A stretch of DNA of 49,236 nt, taken from positions 1-49,236 of the forward strand of contig CAJTJV010000020.1 in the NCBI GenBank assembly GCA_910576775.1. The letters run 5' to 3'. Below the pieces are notes generated by a model that saw nothing but the letters and a program-made list of their open reading frames with translations, was not told where the DNA came from and made no database searches. The stretch is from an uncultured Muribaculaceae bacterium. GTDB taxonomy: Bacteria; Bacteroidota; Bacteroidia; Bacteroidales; Muribaculaceae. Below, piece by piece: positions 8,833-17,046 of this stretch (its first letter is position 1; each line of letters begins with the position of its first letter). The translations under genes were made by a program, and so were the position numbers.

Positions 8833-9024
8833 GTCTTATTGTATTTTTGTTAATCTGTTGTATAATATTTTCAGCTATAACGCCTCTGCCGCCGTAATGG
8901 TTTGAATGGAGTCAATTGCTCCATGCACAATTGTTTGATATTATGATGGATATGTATGTGAAAGATGTTTAAATATGAATATATCTGTAAATAATGTTAA
9001 AATATTTGCAAATTAAATATTTTT

Positions 9025-9056
9025 ATTGTGAATGTAAAAAAATTATAATATATTTG
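9025..9056 (+). promoter_or_regulatory. Promoter of serpin 1
   Basis: ATTG (9025-9028), 20 bases, then TATATTTG (9049-9056) fits the Bacteroidota -33/-7 pattern. The ATG is 26 bases further on. The surrounding 8833-9048 is AT-rich and otherwise shows nothing recognisable. Confidence 0.7.
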
Positions 9057-9082
9057 CAAACCAATCATCAAACAGCAATATT

Positions 9083-10345
9083 ATGAAAAGCTATTTTAAT
9101 CTAATCCTATTGTTTTCTATCCTTTGCTGGGGGCTTGTGTTTCCCGGGTGCTCCGATAATAAAGGAGATGATATTCCCGATGAAGGCGAACTTTCAGAAT
9201 TCGTTCCCATTGTTTTGAGCCGTTCTGAGGCAGAGATAGTGAACCGGCAGAATGATTTTTCGTTCATGCTGTTCAAGAAGTTGGTTGCCGGGAATGAGAA
9301 TAAAAATTTCATGACATCTCCCTTGAGCGCATCGATGGCTATATCTATGCTGGCCAATGGTGCGAAAGGTGAGACCCGCGACGAAATATTGACAACGTTC
9401 GGATTCGGAGAAGAACAGCTCGATGATGTGAATCTCTTTAACCGTCGTCTTGCAAAAGACCTGACGGATGTAGACAGGACTACCAAACTGTCTCTTGCAA
9501 ATTCCATCTGGATTGACTACAAGCTGAAGGTCTACGACAGTTTTCTTTCCGTAAACAGGGAAACTTACGGTGCTGAAATCTTCGACGCCGATTTTTCGTC
9601 GGAGCAGACACGTAAGGACATAAACAAGTGGGCTTCCGATAAAACAAACGGCATGATTCCTGAAATTCTCAAGGGAATGCCTGCCGGCCAGCTGTGCCTG
9701 ATGAATGCTTTGTATTTCAACGGACAATGGGCTGAAAAATTCGATAAGACTCTTACCTCCGAAGGCGATTTCAATAATGCCGACGGTACAGTGGGTCATC
9801 CTATGATGATGAAAGCGCCGGAGTATAGTTTTCGTGGCTGTTATGACGATAGGGGAGCGACATGGGTAGAGTTTGGGTATGGAAACGGTGCTTATCGTCT
9901 TCTCCTTGTCCTTCCGGATGAGAGTGTTTCCCTCTCGGAATATATCACTTCATTGAGCAAGGAGGATTTGCAGGAATATAATAGTGGAATTCCATTGCAG
10001 GGGAGTGAAGGCAGTATTTCCTTTCCTAAATTTACAATGGAAAGCGAACTGGAGTTGAGAGATATATTGCATCAGCTGGGTATTGAAAAAGCTTTTGTAC
10101 GTGATGTTGCGGATTTCTCGCTTATGACTGCACAAAAAATATCAGTCAACAGTGTAAAGCAGGCCACTAAAGTGAAATTCGACGAAGACGGAACGGAAGC
10201 GGCTGCCGTGACAATTGTGATGGGGTCGACCTCCCCGGGGCCGCTCCTTACCCGCAACCTCGTGTTCGACCGCCCGTTTGCCTTTATGATTAAGGAGCAC
10301 TCCACCAAGGCCATTCTCTTCATGGGCTGCGTAAACAAGCTATAA
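9083..10345 (+). CDS. Serpin lipoprotein 1
   Basis: This 420-residue protein opens with a lipoprotein signal (LVFPGC; Cys near residue 23) and then a complete serpin fold: FSFMLFKKL, NFMTSPLSASMAISMLANGAKGET, NALYFNGQW, and the C-terminal DRPFAFMIKEHSTKAILFMG. The reactive loop hinge is DEDGTEAAAVTIV with small residues at P14-P10, as in inhibitory serpins. Counting from the hinge puts P1 near the Ser of GSTSPG, but the loop is about three residues longer than in alpha-1-antitrypsin, so P1 is uncertain. It should sit on the outer membrane and trap proteases by suicide cleavage. It has its own promoter; a hairpin follows. A paralogue lies at 15743. Confidence 0.95.
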   Translation: MKSYFNLILLFSILCWGLVFPGCSDNKGDDIPDEGELSEFVPIVLSRSEAEIVNRQNDFSFMLFKKLVAGNENKNFMTSPLSASMAISMLANGAKGETRDEILTTFGFGEEQLDDVNLFNRRLAKDLTDVDRTTKLSLANSIWIDYKLKVYDSFLSVNRETYGAEIFDADFSSEQTRKDINKWASDKTNGMIPEILKGMPAGQLCLMNALYFNGQWAEKFDKTLTSEGDFNNADGTVGHPMMMKAPEYSFRGCYDDRGATWVEFGYGNGAYRLLLVLPDESVSLSEYITSLSKEDLQEYNSGIPLQGSEGSISFPKFTMESELELRDILHQLGIEKAFVRDVADFSLMTAQKISVNSVKQATKVKFDEDGTEAAAVTIVMGSTSPGPLLTRNLVFDRPFAFMIKEHSTKAILFMGCVNKL

Positions 10346-10370
10346 ATTTCTTATAAGTATAAGTACATGT

Positions 10371-10402
10371 TCGGCCGGCAAAAACAACCTTTTGTCGGCC
10401 GA
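10371..10402 (+). terminator. Hairpin after serpin 1
   Basis: A 13-base stem with one G-T pair, TCGGCCGGCAAAA and TTTTGTCGGCCGA, encloses a 6-base loop. It follows the serpin stop by 25 bases. There is no long U-run after the stem, so it may act as a terminator or as a transcript 3' end stabiliser. Confidence 0.5.
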
Positions 10403-10434
10403 TATTATGATTGCCCAGAGGGTGTCATACGAAA

Positions 10435-10466
10435 TTTGGGTGTTTGGGAAAGTTTTTTTAATTTTG
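10435..10466 (+). promoter_or_regulatory. Promoter of polyprenyl synthase
   Basis: TTTG (10435-10438), 20 bases, TAATTTTG (10459-10466) is a near-ideal Bacteroidota promoter. The ATG at 10484 follows 17 bases later. This places the real start well inside the longest open frame, which begins at 10367. Confidence 0.75.
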
Positions 10467-10483
10467 CAGCTCAATCGCGTGTG

Positions 10484-11458
10484 ATGAATAATCTTGAATT
10501 TTTAACCGAGTGCCATCGCGAGGATATGGCGCGCCTCAACGGGCGTATCTCCCTGCGGCTACAGTGTGCCAATCCGATGATGACAAACATAGTAATGTCG
10601 CTGCTGCGTACCAAGGGCAAACAGCTAAGGCCGTTGCTGCTTATAATGTGCGCCAAGCTTTTCGGCACTGTGAACGAAAATGTCATTGCAGCAGCTGCCG
10701 CCGTAGAGCTTATTCACAACGCGTCCCTTATCCACGATGATGTTGTAGACAATTCAATGACGAGGCGCGGCGTCCCGACCGTGAATGCCGTGTGGGACAA
10801 TCATATCGCCGTTCTCGTCGGCGATTTTTTCACGTCCTCTGCCATGCAGGAAGCCATAGCTACCGGCGACATCAGGATTATCAAAGCTCTCTGCGAGCTT
10901 GGCCGTATGTTGTCACTCGGAGAAATAGACCAGATTTACAACGCCCGGCAGCATGCCCTCGATGAGGAAAACTATTACAGGATAATTGACTACAAGACAT
11001 CATCGCTCTTCGTGGCGAGTGCCCGCATGGGATGTATCGCAGCCGGCGCCACAGAAAATCAGACGGAAGCTTTGGCGCATTTCGCGCTTTTGTTTGGGCG
11101 TTGTTTTCAGCTACGCGATGATGTTTTCGATTATTATCCATCCGGTCTTGTCGGCAAGCCTACCGGCAACGACCTCAGAGAGGGAAAGGTAACTTTGCCG
11201 CTCCTGAAAGCCCTCGGAGCCGACAGTCCGGAAAGTACCGCCATGCGCGAACTCCTTGGGAAAGATTGCCTCGATGATGCGGAAATCGACCGTCTCTGCG
11301 CTTTTGCACGCGATAACAGCGGCATAGAGGCGACATACGATACGATGGAAAGCCTTCGCCGTGAGGCTTGTGCGTCGCTCGATGCTATAGGTATCGACAG
11401 CCCCGTGATAGCACAGCTGCGTGACCTCTTCTCCTTCATCATCAAGCGTAAATTTTAA
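10484..11458 (+). CDS. All-trans polyprenyl diphosphate synthase
   Basis: This 324-residue protein is an all-alpha isoprenyl synthase. It has both aspartate-rich Mg2+ motifs: DDVVD in LIHDDVVDNSMTRRG (FARM) and DDVFD in CFQLRDDVFDYYP (SARM). GKQLRPLL binds the allylic/isopentenyl diphosphate. It condenses isopentenyl diphosphate units to make a long chain, probably the octaprenyl or similar side chain of menaquinone. The start at 10484 follows a TTTG-N20-TAATTTTG promoter; the longer frame would add 39 residues that lie over the promoter. The Ig-like lipoprotein gene begins 4 bases after its stop. Confidence 0.93.
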   Translation: MNNLEFLTECHREDMARLNGRISLRLQCANPMMTNIVMSLLRTKGKQLRPLLLIMCAKLFGTVNENVIAAAAAVELIHNASLIHDDVVDNSMTRRGVPTVNAVWDNHIAVLVGDFFTSSAMQEAIATGDIRIIKALCELGRMLSLGEIDQIYNARQHALDEENYYRIIDYKTSSLFVASARMGCIAAGATENQTEALAHFALLFGRCFQLRDDVFDYYPSGLVGKPTGNDLREGKVTLPLLKALGADSPESTAMRELLGKDCLDDAEIDRLCAFARDNSGIEATYDTMESLRREACASLDAIGIDSPVIAQLRDLFSFIIKRKF

Positions 11459-11462
11459 TTTT

Positions 11463-13535
11463 ATGAAAGGCGATTCCCTTTCAGGCATGAAGATGCTGCT
11501 GTGGTGCACGATGGCGCTCTTTACGGCCGCATGCGCCAGCATAGGGCGTCCGGAGGGTGGTGCCCGCGACGAGAAGCCGCCTGTTTTCCGCAGTTCAGAC
11601 CCTATGCCGGGAGCGACGAACGTCAAGAAATCGAAAATTACTGTATATTTCGACGAGAACATCCAGCTTGAGGATGCCTTTTCGAAAGTAGTGGTGTCTC
11701 CGGCGCAGAAGCAGCCCCCGCAGATAAATGCCAACGGACGTCGTCTGACAGTGGAGCTTCGCGACACCCTGCGCGACAGTATGACATACACCGTCGATTT
11801 CGCTGACGCGATAAAAGACCTCAACGAAGGCAATATCCTCGATGGATTCGCGATAGATTTTTCCACCGGACCGACAATCGACACACTGCGAATCTCCGGT
11901 ATGGTGCTACAGGCAGAGAATCTCGAACCTGCGCAGGGAATGCTTGTCGGTGTGTATTCTAATCTTGCCGACAGCGCCGTCAAAACCTTGCCGCTCGAGA
12001 GAATCGCCCGTACAAACCAGCTCGGACAGTTTACAATCCGCAATCTGCCTCCCGGAGAATACAGGATATTTGCAATCAACGATCTCAACCGGGACTACCA
12101 TTGGGACCGGTCTGAGGATATAGCATTTTTCGATACTATAATTTCTCCATCTGTAGAGAGTATCACTGTAACCGATACCCTCTATTCTATGGCAGGTACC
12201 GACTCGCTCGCTACCCGTGCCGGCGTGCGTTATCTTCCTAACGATATTCTGCTCACATGGTTCAACGAGAATTATAAGTCGCATTACCTGTCTGATTACA
12301 AGCGTCCCGAGCGCCGCAAGATAACACTCGGCTTCGGCGCGCCTAACGATACTCTGCCTCGGGTTGATATAGTGTCGGGTGCTCCGGGAATAGGACGCGA
12401 CATTTCGGAATGGGCGCTCCTGAAAGCAAATGCCACCCTCGACACCCTTGAATATTGGATTTCAGACCCTGATGTAGTGGCTTCCGACTCTCTGAGGCTT
12501 GCGGTGACGTATCAGAAGACCGACTCTCTCGACCGCCTTGTGTGGAATACGGATACCTTACGTTTTTTCTTTCGCGAACCCAAGAAAAAGAAGAAAAAAG
12601 AAAAGGAAGAGCCACGTTTCACGGTCGATTCAGTCAGCGGAGACACAACGTTCCTGCCGCCGCCAGATTTCGAATATCTTACTCTGAAAGCTCGTTCTAC
12701 CTCCATGCAGGATCTGGGCAGGCCACTCGTATTCGAGACGTCGCAGCCTCTTGCTTCGCTCGATACTACCGGAGTGCATCTTGAGTTGAAGGTCGATTCT
12801 CTTTGGGAGAAGATCCCGTTTACAATCGTCCCCGATTCGCTTGATCCTCTCCTTGTCAGAAAGATAAATCAAGACTGGAAACCGGGAGAGACGTATCGCT
12901 TCACAGTCGATACGCTTGCCGCCGTGAGCATCTATGGGCCGTGGAACAGGCCATTCACGCATGAATTCAAAGTAAAGCAGCCTGAGGACTATGCCAACTT
13001 GTTTATGACAGTCACCGGGATGGATTCTTTACAGGTTGTTGTCGAGCTTCTTACTTCCGGCGATCAGCCTGTGCGGCGAGCCGTCAAGCCTGTTGGGGAG
13101 GCGCGTGCCGAATTCCGGCTCGTAGACCCGGGGAAATACTATGCGCGACTGTTTATCGACGAGAACATGAACGGCAAATGGGATACCGGTAGTATGTCCG
13201 ATTCCATCGCCGTGCAGCCCGAAGAGGTTTTCTATTACTCAAAGGCACTCAACCTGAAGAAAAACTGGGACATAGAGCAGGCGTGGGATCCATATGAGCT
13301 ACCTGTCGACATGCAGAAACCATATGCCATAAAGAAGAACAAACCCAAGCTCAAACGCGGCGAGAAAGCCCCTGTCGACGAAGAAGAACAGTATGACGAA
13401 TTCGGCAATCCTATTCCTGCCGATCGCCGCGGCTCCACCGGCAATAGGGGCAATAGCGGTATGGGACTGCCGGGTGGCTTCGGTGGTTTCGGCGGCCGCA
13501 CACAGTCGAACGGATCCAATCTCAGGGCGCAATAA
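11463..13535 (+). CDS. Ig-like (Big_5) domain lipoprotein
   Basis: This 690-residue protein has a lipoprotein signal ending LFTAAC. An N-terminal bacterial Ig-like Big_5 type domain follows (PMPGATNVKKSKITVYFDENIQLED). A CNA-B/SpaA-like segment comes next (GMLVGVYSNLADSAVKTL... GQFTIRNLPPGEYRIFAINDLNRD). The long middle is beta-rich, with a lysine-rich patch (PKKKKKKEKEE). The C-terminus is Gly-rich (GLPGGFGGFGG). The start is ATG 11463, 4 bases after the polyprenyl synthase stop; ATG 11487 is an alternative that also keeps the lipobox. It is a conserved Bacteroidota surface/periplasmic lipoprotein of unknown role. Confidence 0.82.
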   Translation: MKGDSLSGMKMLLWCTMALFTAACASIGRPEGGARDEKPPVFRSSDPMPGATNVKKSKITVYFDENIQLEDAFSKVVVSPAQKQPPQINANGRRLTVELRDTLRDSMTYTVDFADAIKDLNEGNILDGFAIDFSTGPTIDTLRISGMVLQAENLEPAQGMLVGVYSNLADSAVKTLPLERIARTNQLGQFTIRNLPPGEYRIFAINDLNRDYHWDRSEDIAFFDTIISPSVESITVTDTLYSMAGTDSLATRAGVRYLPNDILLTWFNENYKSHYLSDYKRPERRKITLGFGAPNDTLPRVDIVSGAPGIGRDISEWALLKANATLDTLEYWISDPDVVASDSLRLAVTYQKTDSLDRLVWNTDTLRFFFREPKKKKKKEKEEPRFTVDSVSGDTTFLPPPDFEYLTLKARSTSMQDLGRPLVFETSQPLASLDTTGVHLELKVDSLWEKIPFTIVPDSLDPLLVRKINQDWKPGETYRFTVDTLAAVSIYGPWNRPFTHEFKVKQPEDYANLFMTVTGMDSLQVVVELLTSGDQPVRRAVKPVGEARAEFRLVDPGKYYARLFIDENMNGKWDTGSMSDSIAVQPEEVFYYSKALNLKKNWDIEQAWDPYELPVDMQKPYAIKKNKPKLKRGEKAPVDEEEQYDEFGNPIPADRRGSTGNRGNSGMGLPGGFGGFGGRTQSNGSNLRAQ

Positions 13536-13584
13536 CAGAACCTTGATGCTCCTGTAGTGTTCTAATCAATAAAAACTATTGATT

Positions 13585-13821
13585 ATGAACGACCGGTTAA
13601 GCTACGAAGAAAAGAAAGAACTACCCGACTCGGTATTCGGATTACCCGAACGCCGTGAATATCCTATGCCGGATGCCGCCCATGTGCGTGCCGCAGAGGC
13701 GTATTTCCGCTATTGCCCTGAAGATTTGAAGCCTAAACTTGCGCGTGCCATTCTCGCCCGGGCCGCAGAGTTCGGCGTCGACGTCGAATCGCCCACCGTC
13801 CGCGAATACGCCGCCCGGTAA
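13585..13821 (+). CDS. Small conserved protein (DUF6582-like)
   Basis: This 78-residue protein has LPDSVFGLPERREYPMPDAAHVRAA followed by two short amphipathic helices. The pattern 'LPDS-aF-x-P..R-x-yP-i-d..HVr-A' is that of a small family I associate with DUF6582; this is recall, not a search. There is no signal peptide. ATG 13585 is preferred to the TTG six bases upstream. It follows the Ig-like lipoprotein by 49 bases and is the last gene before hairpin array A. Confidence 0.6.
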   Translation: MNDRLSYEEKKELPDSVFGLPERREYPMPDAAHVRAAEAYFRYCPEDLKPKLARAILARAAEFGVDVESPTVREYAAR

Positions 13822-14234
13822 GGCGGCAGTCACCGTAACGACGCCTCTTCAAGGCTGATTGTCAGCCGCATGACCTCCTTCGACGCCGTGCACGGCGTCG
13901 AAGGACGCATCGATTGACGTCTGAAAGACGTCGATTAACCTCGTAACCGGGTACACCGAAGCAATGCGAGGTGTGCCCGGTTAGCGTCACACAGCGCTTG
14001 GCGTGCGAAGTACGCCGATTCCGGCCTGTTGGAATCAGTGTCTTGTCAGACACATTTTATGGCTTCTTCTCTCCGGGCACACCTCTGCAAGCTACGGTGT
14101 ACCCGGCTAATAGATGAATCGGTGCCCTCCGGGCACACCCTCAGGCGGATGCCGCAGCTACGAGGAGCCGGTTTTGACAATATCCGGACTGCGTTATAGC
14201 CTTTAAAGGACTATGACATTTATGCTCAGGCAAT
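13822..14234. repeat. Intergenic hairpin array A
   Basis: About 410 bases without a gene, built from short inverted repeats. In order: the 30-bp palindrome 13876-13905; GACGTCT-gaa-AGACGTC (13916-13932); 13-bp stem/12-base loop (13945-13982); GGCGTGC-gaa-GTACGCC (14000-14016, one G-T pair); GATTCC/GGAATC (14017-14036); GTGTCT-tgtc-AGACAC (14038-14053); 11-bp stem/12-base loop (14073-14106); GTGCCC-tcc-GGGCAC (14122-14136). The part from about 14001 on is closely matched by 17521-17776 in array B, in the same orientation. No coding potential was recognised. The design resembles REP/BIME elements. Confidence 0.8.
13876..13905. repeat. 30-bp perfect palindrome
   Basis: The two 15-base halves (TCCTTCGACGCCGTG and its exact complement) abut with no spacer. 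A zero-loop palindrome of this length is rare; it could form a cruciform or bind a dimeric protein. It is part of array A and has no copy in array B. Confidence 0.85.
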
Positions 14235-14272
14235 AAAAAACCGCCGTTCCCCCGCCGGGACGGCGGTTTTTT
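14235..14272 (+). terminator. Strong bidirectional terminator after array A
   Basis: AAAAAACCGCCGT (14235-14247) pairs perfectly with ACGGCGGTTTTTT (14260-14272) around a 12-base C/G-rich loop, with A-runs and T-runs on either side. The downstream tail TGCTGCGGG recurs after the terminators at 17013 and 17777. Confidence 0.85.
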
Positions 14273-14343
14273 GTGCTGCGGGTGCTTATTGCACAGGACA
14301 GATTTATTGTTTTGCAGATTTTTTCAAATTTTTCAGTAAAAAA

Positions 14344-14374
14344 TTTGGAAATGAAAAATATTGTTTTAAATTTG
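14344..14374 (+). promoter_or_regulatory. Promoter of the C10 protease gene
   Basis: TTTG (14344-14347), 19 bases, TAAATTTG (14367-14374) fits the Bacteroidota consensus. The ATG at 14411 is 36 bases further on. The promoter appears intact even though the gene carries a stop codon. Confidence 0.7.
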
Positions 14375-14410
14375 CGGGGAATTGATTTTACACCTCATAT
14401 ATTTAATACT

Positions 14411-15694
14411 ATGAAACAATTTTTTATTAGTGTCCTGATTTTTTGCTGCGCTATCGCGAGTATGTGCTCTTGCAGCGAAAGTATTGACTTAGACTTGCCA
14501 GATTACGAAGGCAAGCCGGAGTTATTCACTTACCATGTTACCATTGATGAAGCGAGAACTGAACTCGCTCAGATTCTTGACGCAATAGATGGGGCGTAGA
14601 GCCGTTCATCAGTACGCAGGATTAAAGACTCTTACGCGACTAATTTTATGGAAAATAAATCGCGCTCAGAAGAAGCAGATACGACTGCTCAGTTCTTTGT
14701 TTTCAATTTTGAAGACAATCAAGGTTTTGCCATAATGTCATCTGATAAACGGACGGCTTCGCTCTATGCCCTTGCAGACAGTGGTTCCCTTGAACTTGGT
14801 GATTCCATCGAAAATCCAGGATTGGAAATATTCCTCAATAATATTGCAAGAGCTCCACTTAAGCCCAATGACGATAAGGTAGATTCTATATGGGCCTATA
14901 CAGAAGAACCATTCACCGCTTATGGAAACTGGAGCAAACCAATGGTGGCGAATAATCATCATTGTCCTGTCAAATGGCACCAAGAAGAACCATATAATGC
15001 TAAATGTCCTATGGAGTATAGGCAACGTTGCCCTACGGGATGTGTACCACTCGCAGTTGCTCAATTGATGGCTTTTTATAAGTATCCTGACAGCTATTAT
15101 TGCGGATATGGCGGCGCTGATTTTCACTGGGACGAAATGACTGCGGCAGCTAGTATAGATGATTGTTCTGAACAGGCAAAAAGTGATGTAGCCGATTTGA
15201 TGTCACTGCTAGGAATGTTTAATAATCTTAATGTCGTATATCATAATACCGGAAGCGGTGCGCATACTAGCGACGTATGCATGACGCTTAAAAATTTTGG
15301 TTTTTCCAATGGTGGTACCTACTCAAATTACAATGAAGTTACCGCTGTAGATGACCTCTTGGATGGCTACCCAATTATTATGAGAGGGCACGATACTATT
15401 ACAGGATTTGGTCATGCATGGCTGGCTCACGGTATAATGTGGAGAGACCGTACTGTCAAAACCATACAATATGGCAAAGTCATAAAATCGTATACCGAGA
15501 CCCAATATTATCTGCTATGTAATTGGGGTGAAGGAGGAGATGCCGATGGTTATTACGTTAGTTATTCATTTAAGCCCTATAAGGGTGCCGTATATGGAGA
15601 CGATTCTACTACCGGCAATGCAACAACCCCAACAAGCGGCTCGTGGAATCATAATTTTATAGATATTTACGCAGTTACCGGAATCCGTAAATAA
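14411..15694 (+). pseudogene. C10 (streptopain-type) cysteine protease, in-frame amber stop
   Basis: One continuous frame of 428 codons is interrupted only by TAG at 14597-14599 (codon 63). Before it: a lipoprotein-type signal (ASMCSC) and the start of the C10 propeptide (YHVTIDEARTELAQILDAID). After it, in the same frame: propeptide strand (FFVFNFEDNQGFAIMSSDKR), the catalytic Cys block (RCPTGCVPLAVAQLMAFYKYP) and the catalytic His block (GHAWLAHGI). C10 enzymes such as streptopain and interpain are secreted papain-fold proteases held inactive by the propeptide. Since TAG ends other genes here, it is most likely a recent nonsense mutation. The alternative start at 14648 would lack a signal and part of the propeptide. 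Confidence 0.88.
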
Positions 15695-15742
15695 TCAATC
15701 AGAAATATCTTTTAGTAAGATTATAAAAAAACTGGCAAAAAT

Positions 15743-16972
15743 ATGAAAATTAACTATTTAAAAATTATCTTCTGTCTGTTCATTGCCTTAATTGGAGCTT
15801 CTTGCAGCAATGAAGATCCGTCACCGCAGCCCCGACAGGACATTCCGTTGAGCCGCGCCGAGGTGGAATTTGTCAGTGCAGATAATGAGTTCTCTCTCAA
15901 CTTCTTCAAAAAGGCGATTGAAGGTAATCAGTCGAATGTCTGCGTCTCTCCGCTGAGTCTTTCGATGGCTCTTTCGATGACTGCCAACGGAGCCAAGGGC
16001 GAGACGCTGGAAGAAATTCTTGATGTATTAGGCTTTGACGGACAGAATATGGATGCTGTCAACACGTTCAACAACCGCCTCGTCAAAGATTTATATGCTG
16101 TCGACAGGTCTACGGCAATATCTCTGGCAAATTCGATATGGATTGACAACCGCGCAGATATCAAGGAAAGTTTTATTTCCGGGAACCGTCAGACATACGG
16201 AGCTGATATATTTCAGGAAAAACTTGCTACCGCCTCCACGATGGATAAAATAAACTCGTGGTGCAAGGACAAGACAAATGGCATGATTCCCAACTTCATT
16301 ACCGAGCCGTTAGGAGAAAACAACATCATCGCCCTCATAAACGCCTTGTATTTCAATGGCACTTGGGCTACGCCTTTCGATAAATCACTGACAGCCAAGG
16401 GCAATTTCTACAACAACGGCGTAACGCCGGTAGAAACCGACATGATGGAGGGCAAATTCCTATGCTTTGCCGCCTACGACCCGAACGGTGCCAACTGGGT
16501 CTCGCTGCCGTATGGCAATGGAGCATACGAAATGCTTGTCGTTCTTCCTGACAATATTGGGGAAGGCTGCGTCAGCGAGTATATATCAAAAATCTCTAAG
16601 GATGACTTTGAATACATATACAGCACCCTCGTGGCGACAAATATGAAATTAAGGATGCCGAAGTTCGATTTTGAAAATGTGATTGAGCCTGACGAAATTC
16701 TCAAGAATCTCGGCATCGTAAAAATGTTTGACGACACCGGCGATTTTTCAGGAATTACTGACAGCCAACTTGTATTCACCAGTTTGCAAAAGACGAAAAT
16801 ATCTGTTGATGAAGCAGGAACCAAGACCGCTTCTGTAAGCATGGTTAAAGGCCAGGATTTATTGCCGGGTTATGCAGATGGAAATATTATCGTTGACCAC
16901 CCGTTCGCATTTTTCATTTCCGAAAGGTCGACAGGCGTAATTCTTTTCACAGGTTGCGTGAACAAATTCTGA
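15743..16972 (+). CDS. Serpin lipoprotein 2
   Basis: This 409-residue paralogue of serpin 1 has a lipoprotein signal (LIGASC) and the same fold blocks: NVCVSPLSLSMALSMTANGAKGET, NALYFNGTW and DHPFAFFISERSTGVILFTG. The hinge is DEAGTKTASVSMV: P13 is Lys instead of Glu and P12 is Thr, but P14-P8 remain small, so inhibition is still plausible. Counting from the hinge puts P1 near the Leu-Leu of GQDLLPG. It starts 48 bases after the C10 protease gene on the same strand and may share its promoter. Some serpins inhibit papain-like enzymes, so it could protect the cell from this protease; that is inference. Confidence 0.95.
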   Translation: MKINYLKIIFCLFIALIGASCSNEDPSPQPRQDIPLSRAEVEFVSADNEFSLNFFKKAIEGNQSNVCVSPLSLSMALSMTANGAKGETLEEILDVLGFDGQNMDAVNTFNNRLVKDLYAVDRSTAISLANSIWIDNRADIKESFISGNRQTYGADIFQEKLATASTMDKINSWCKDKTNGMIPNFITEPLGENNIIALINALYFNGTWATPFDKSLTAKGNFYNNGVTPVETDMMEGKFLCFAAYDPNGANWVSLPYGNGAYEMLVVLPDNIGEGCVSEYISKISKDDFEYIYSTLVATNMKLRMPKFDFENVIEPDEILKNLGIVKMFDDTGDFSGITDSQLVFTSLQKTKISVDEAGTKTASVSMVKGQDLLPGYADGNIIVDHPFAFFISERSTGVILFTGCVNKF

Positions 16973-17012
16973 CACATTACGGAAGTTGCTGTAATAGGGA
17001 CTTCGTACCTAT

Positions 17013-17046
17013 AAAATCGGCCGTCCGTCGGGATGGCTGATTTTTT
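17013..17046 (+). terminator. Terminator after serpin 2
   Basis: AATCGGCCGTCC pairs with GGATGGCTGATT (two G-T pairs) and is followed by TTTTTT. The tail ATGCTGCGG resembles the tails of the terminators at 14235 and 17777. Confidence 0.75.

Noticed and set aside
11111..12088. 325-codon minus-strand frame opposite the polyprenyl synthase and Ig-like genes
   Set aside because: Spans the junction of two real genes on the other strand, with low-complexity Ser/Arg composition typical of antisense shadows.
14597..14599. Stop-codon reassignment of TAG
   Set aside because: Other genes in the window, such as the GNAT and FAH-like genes, end in TAG, so amber is a normal stop here.
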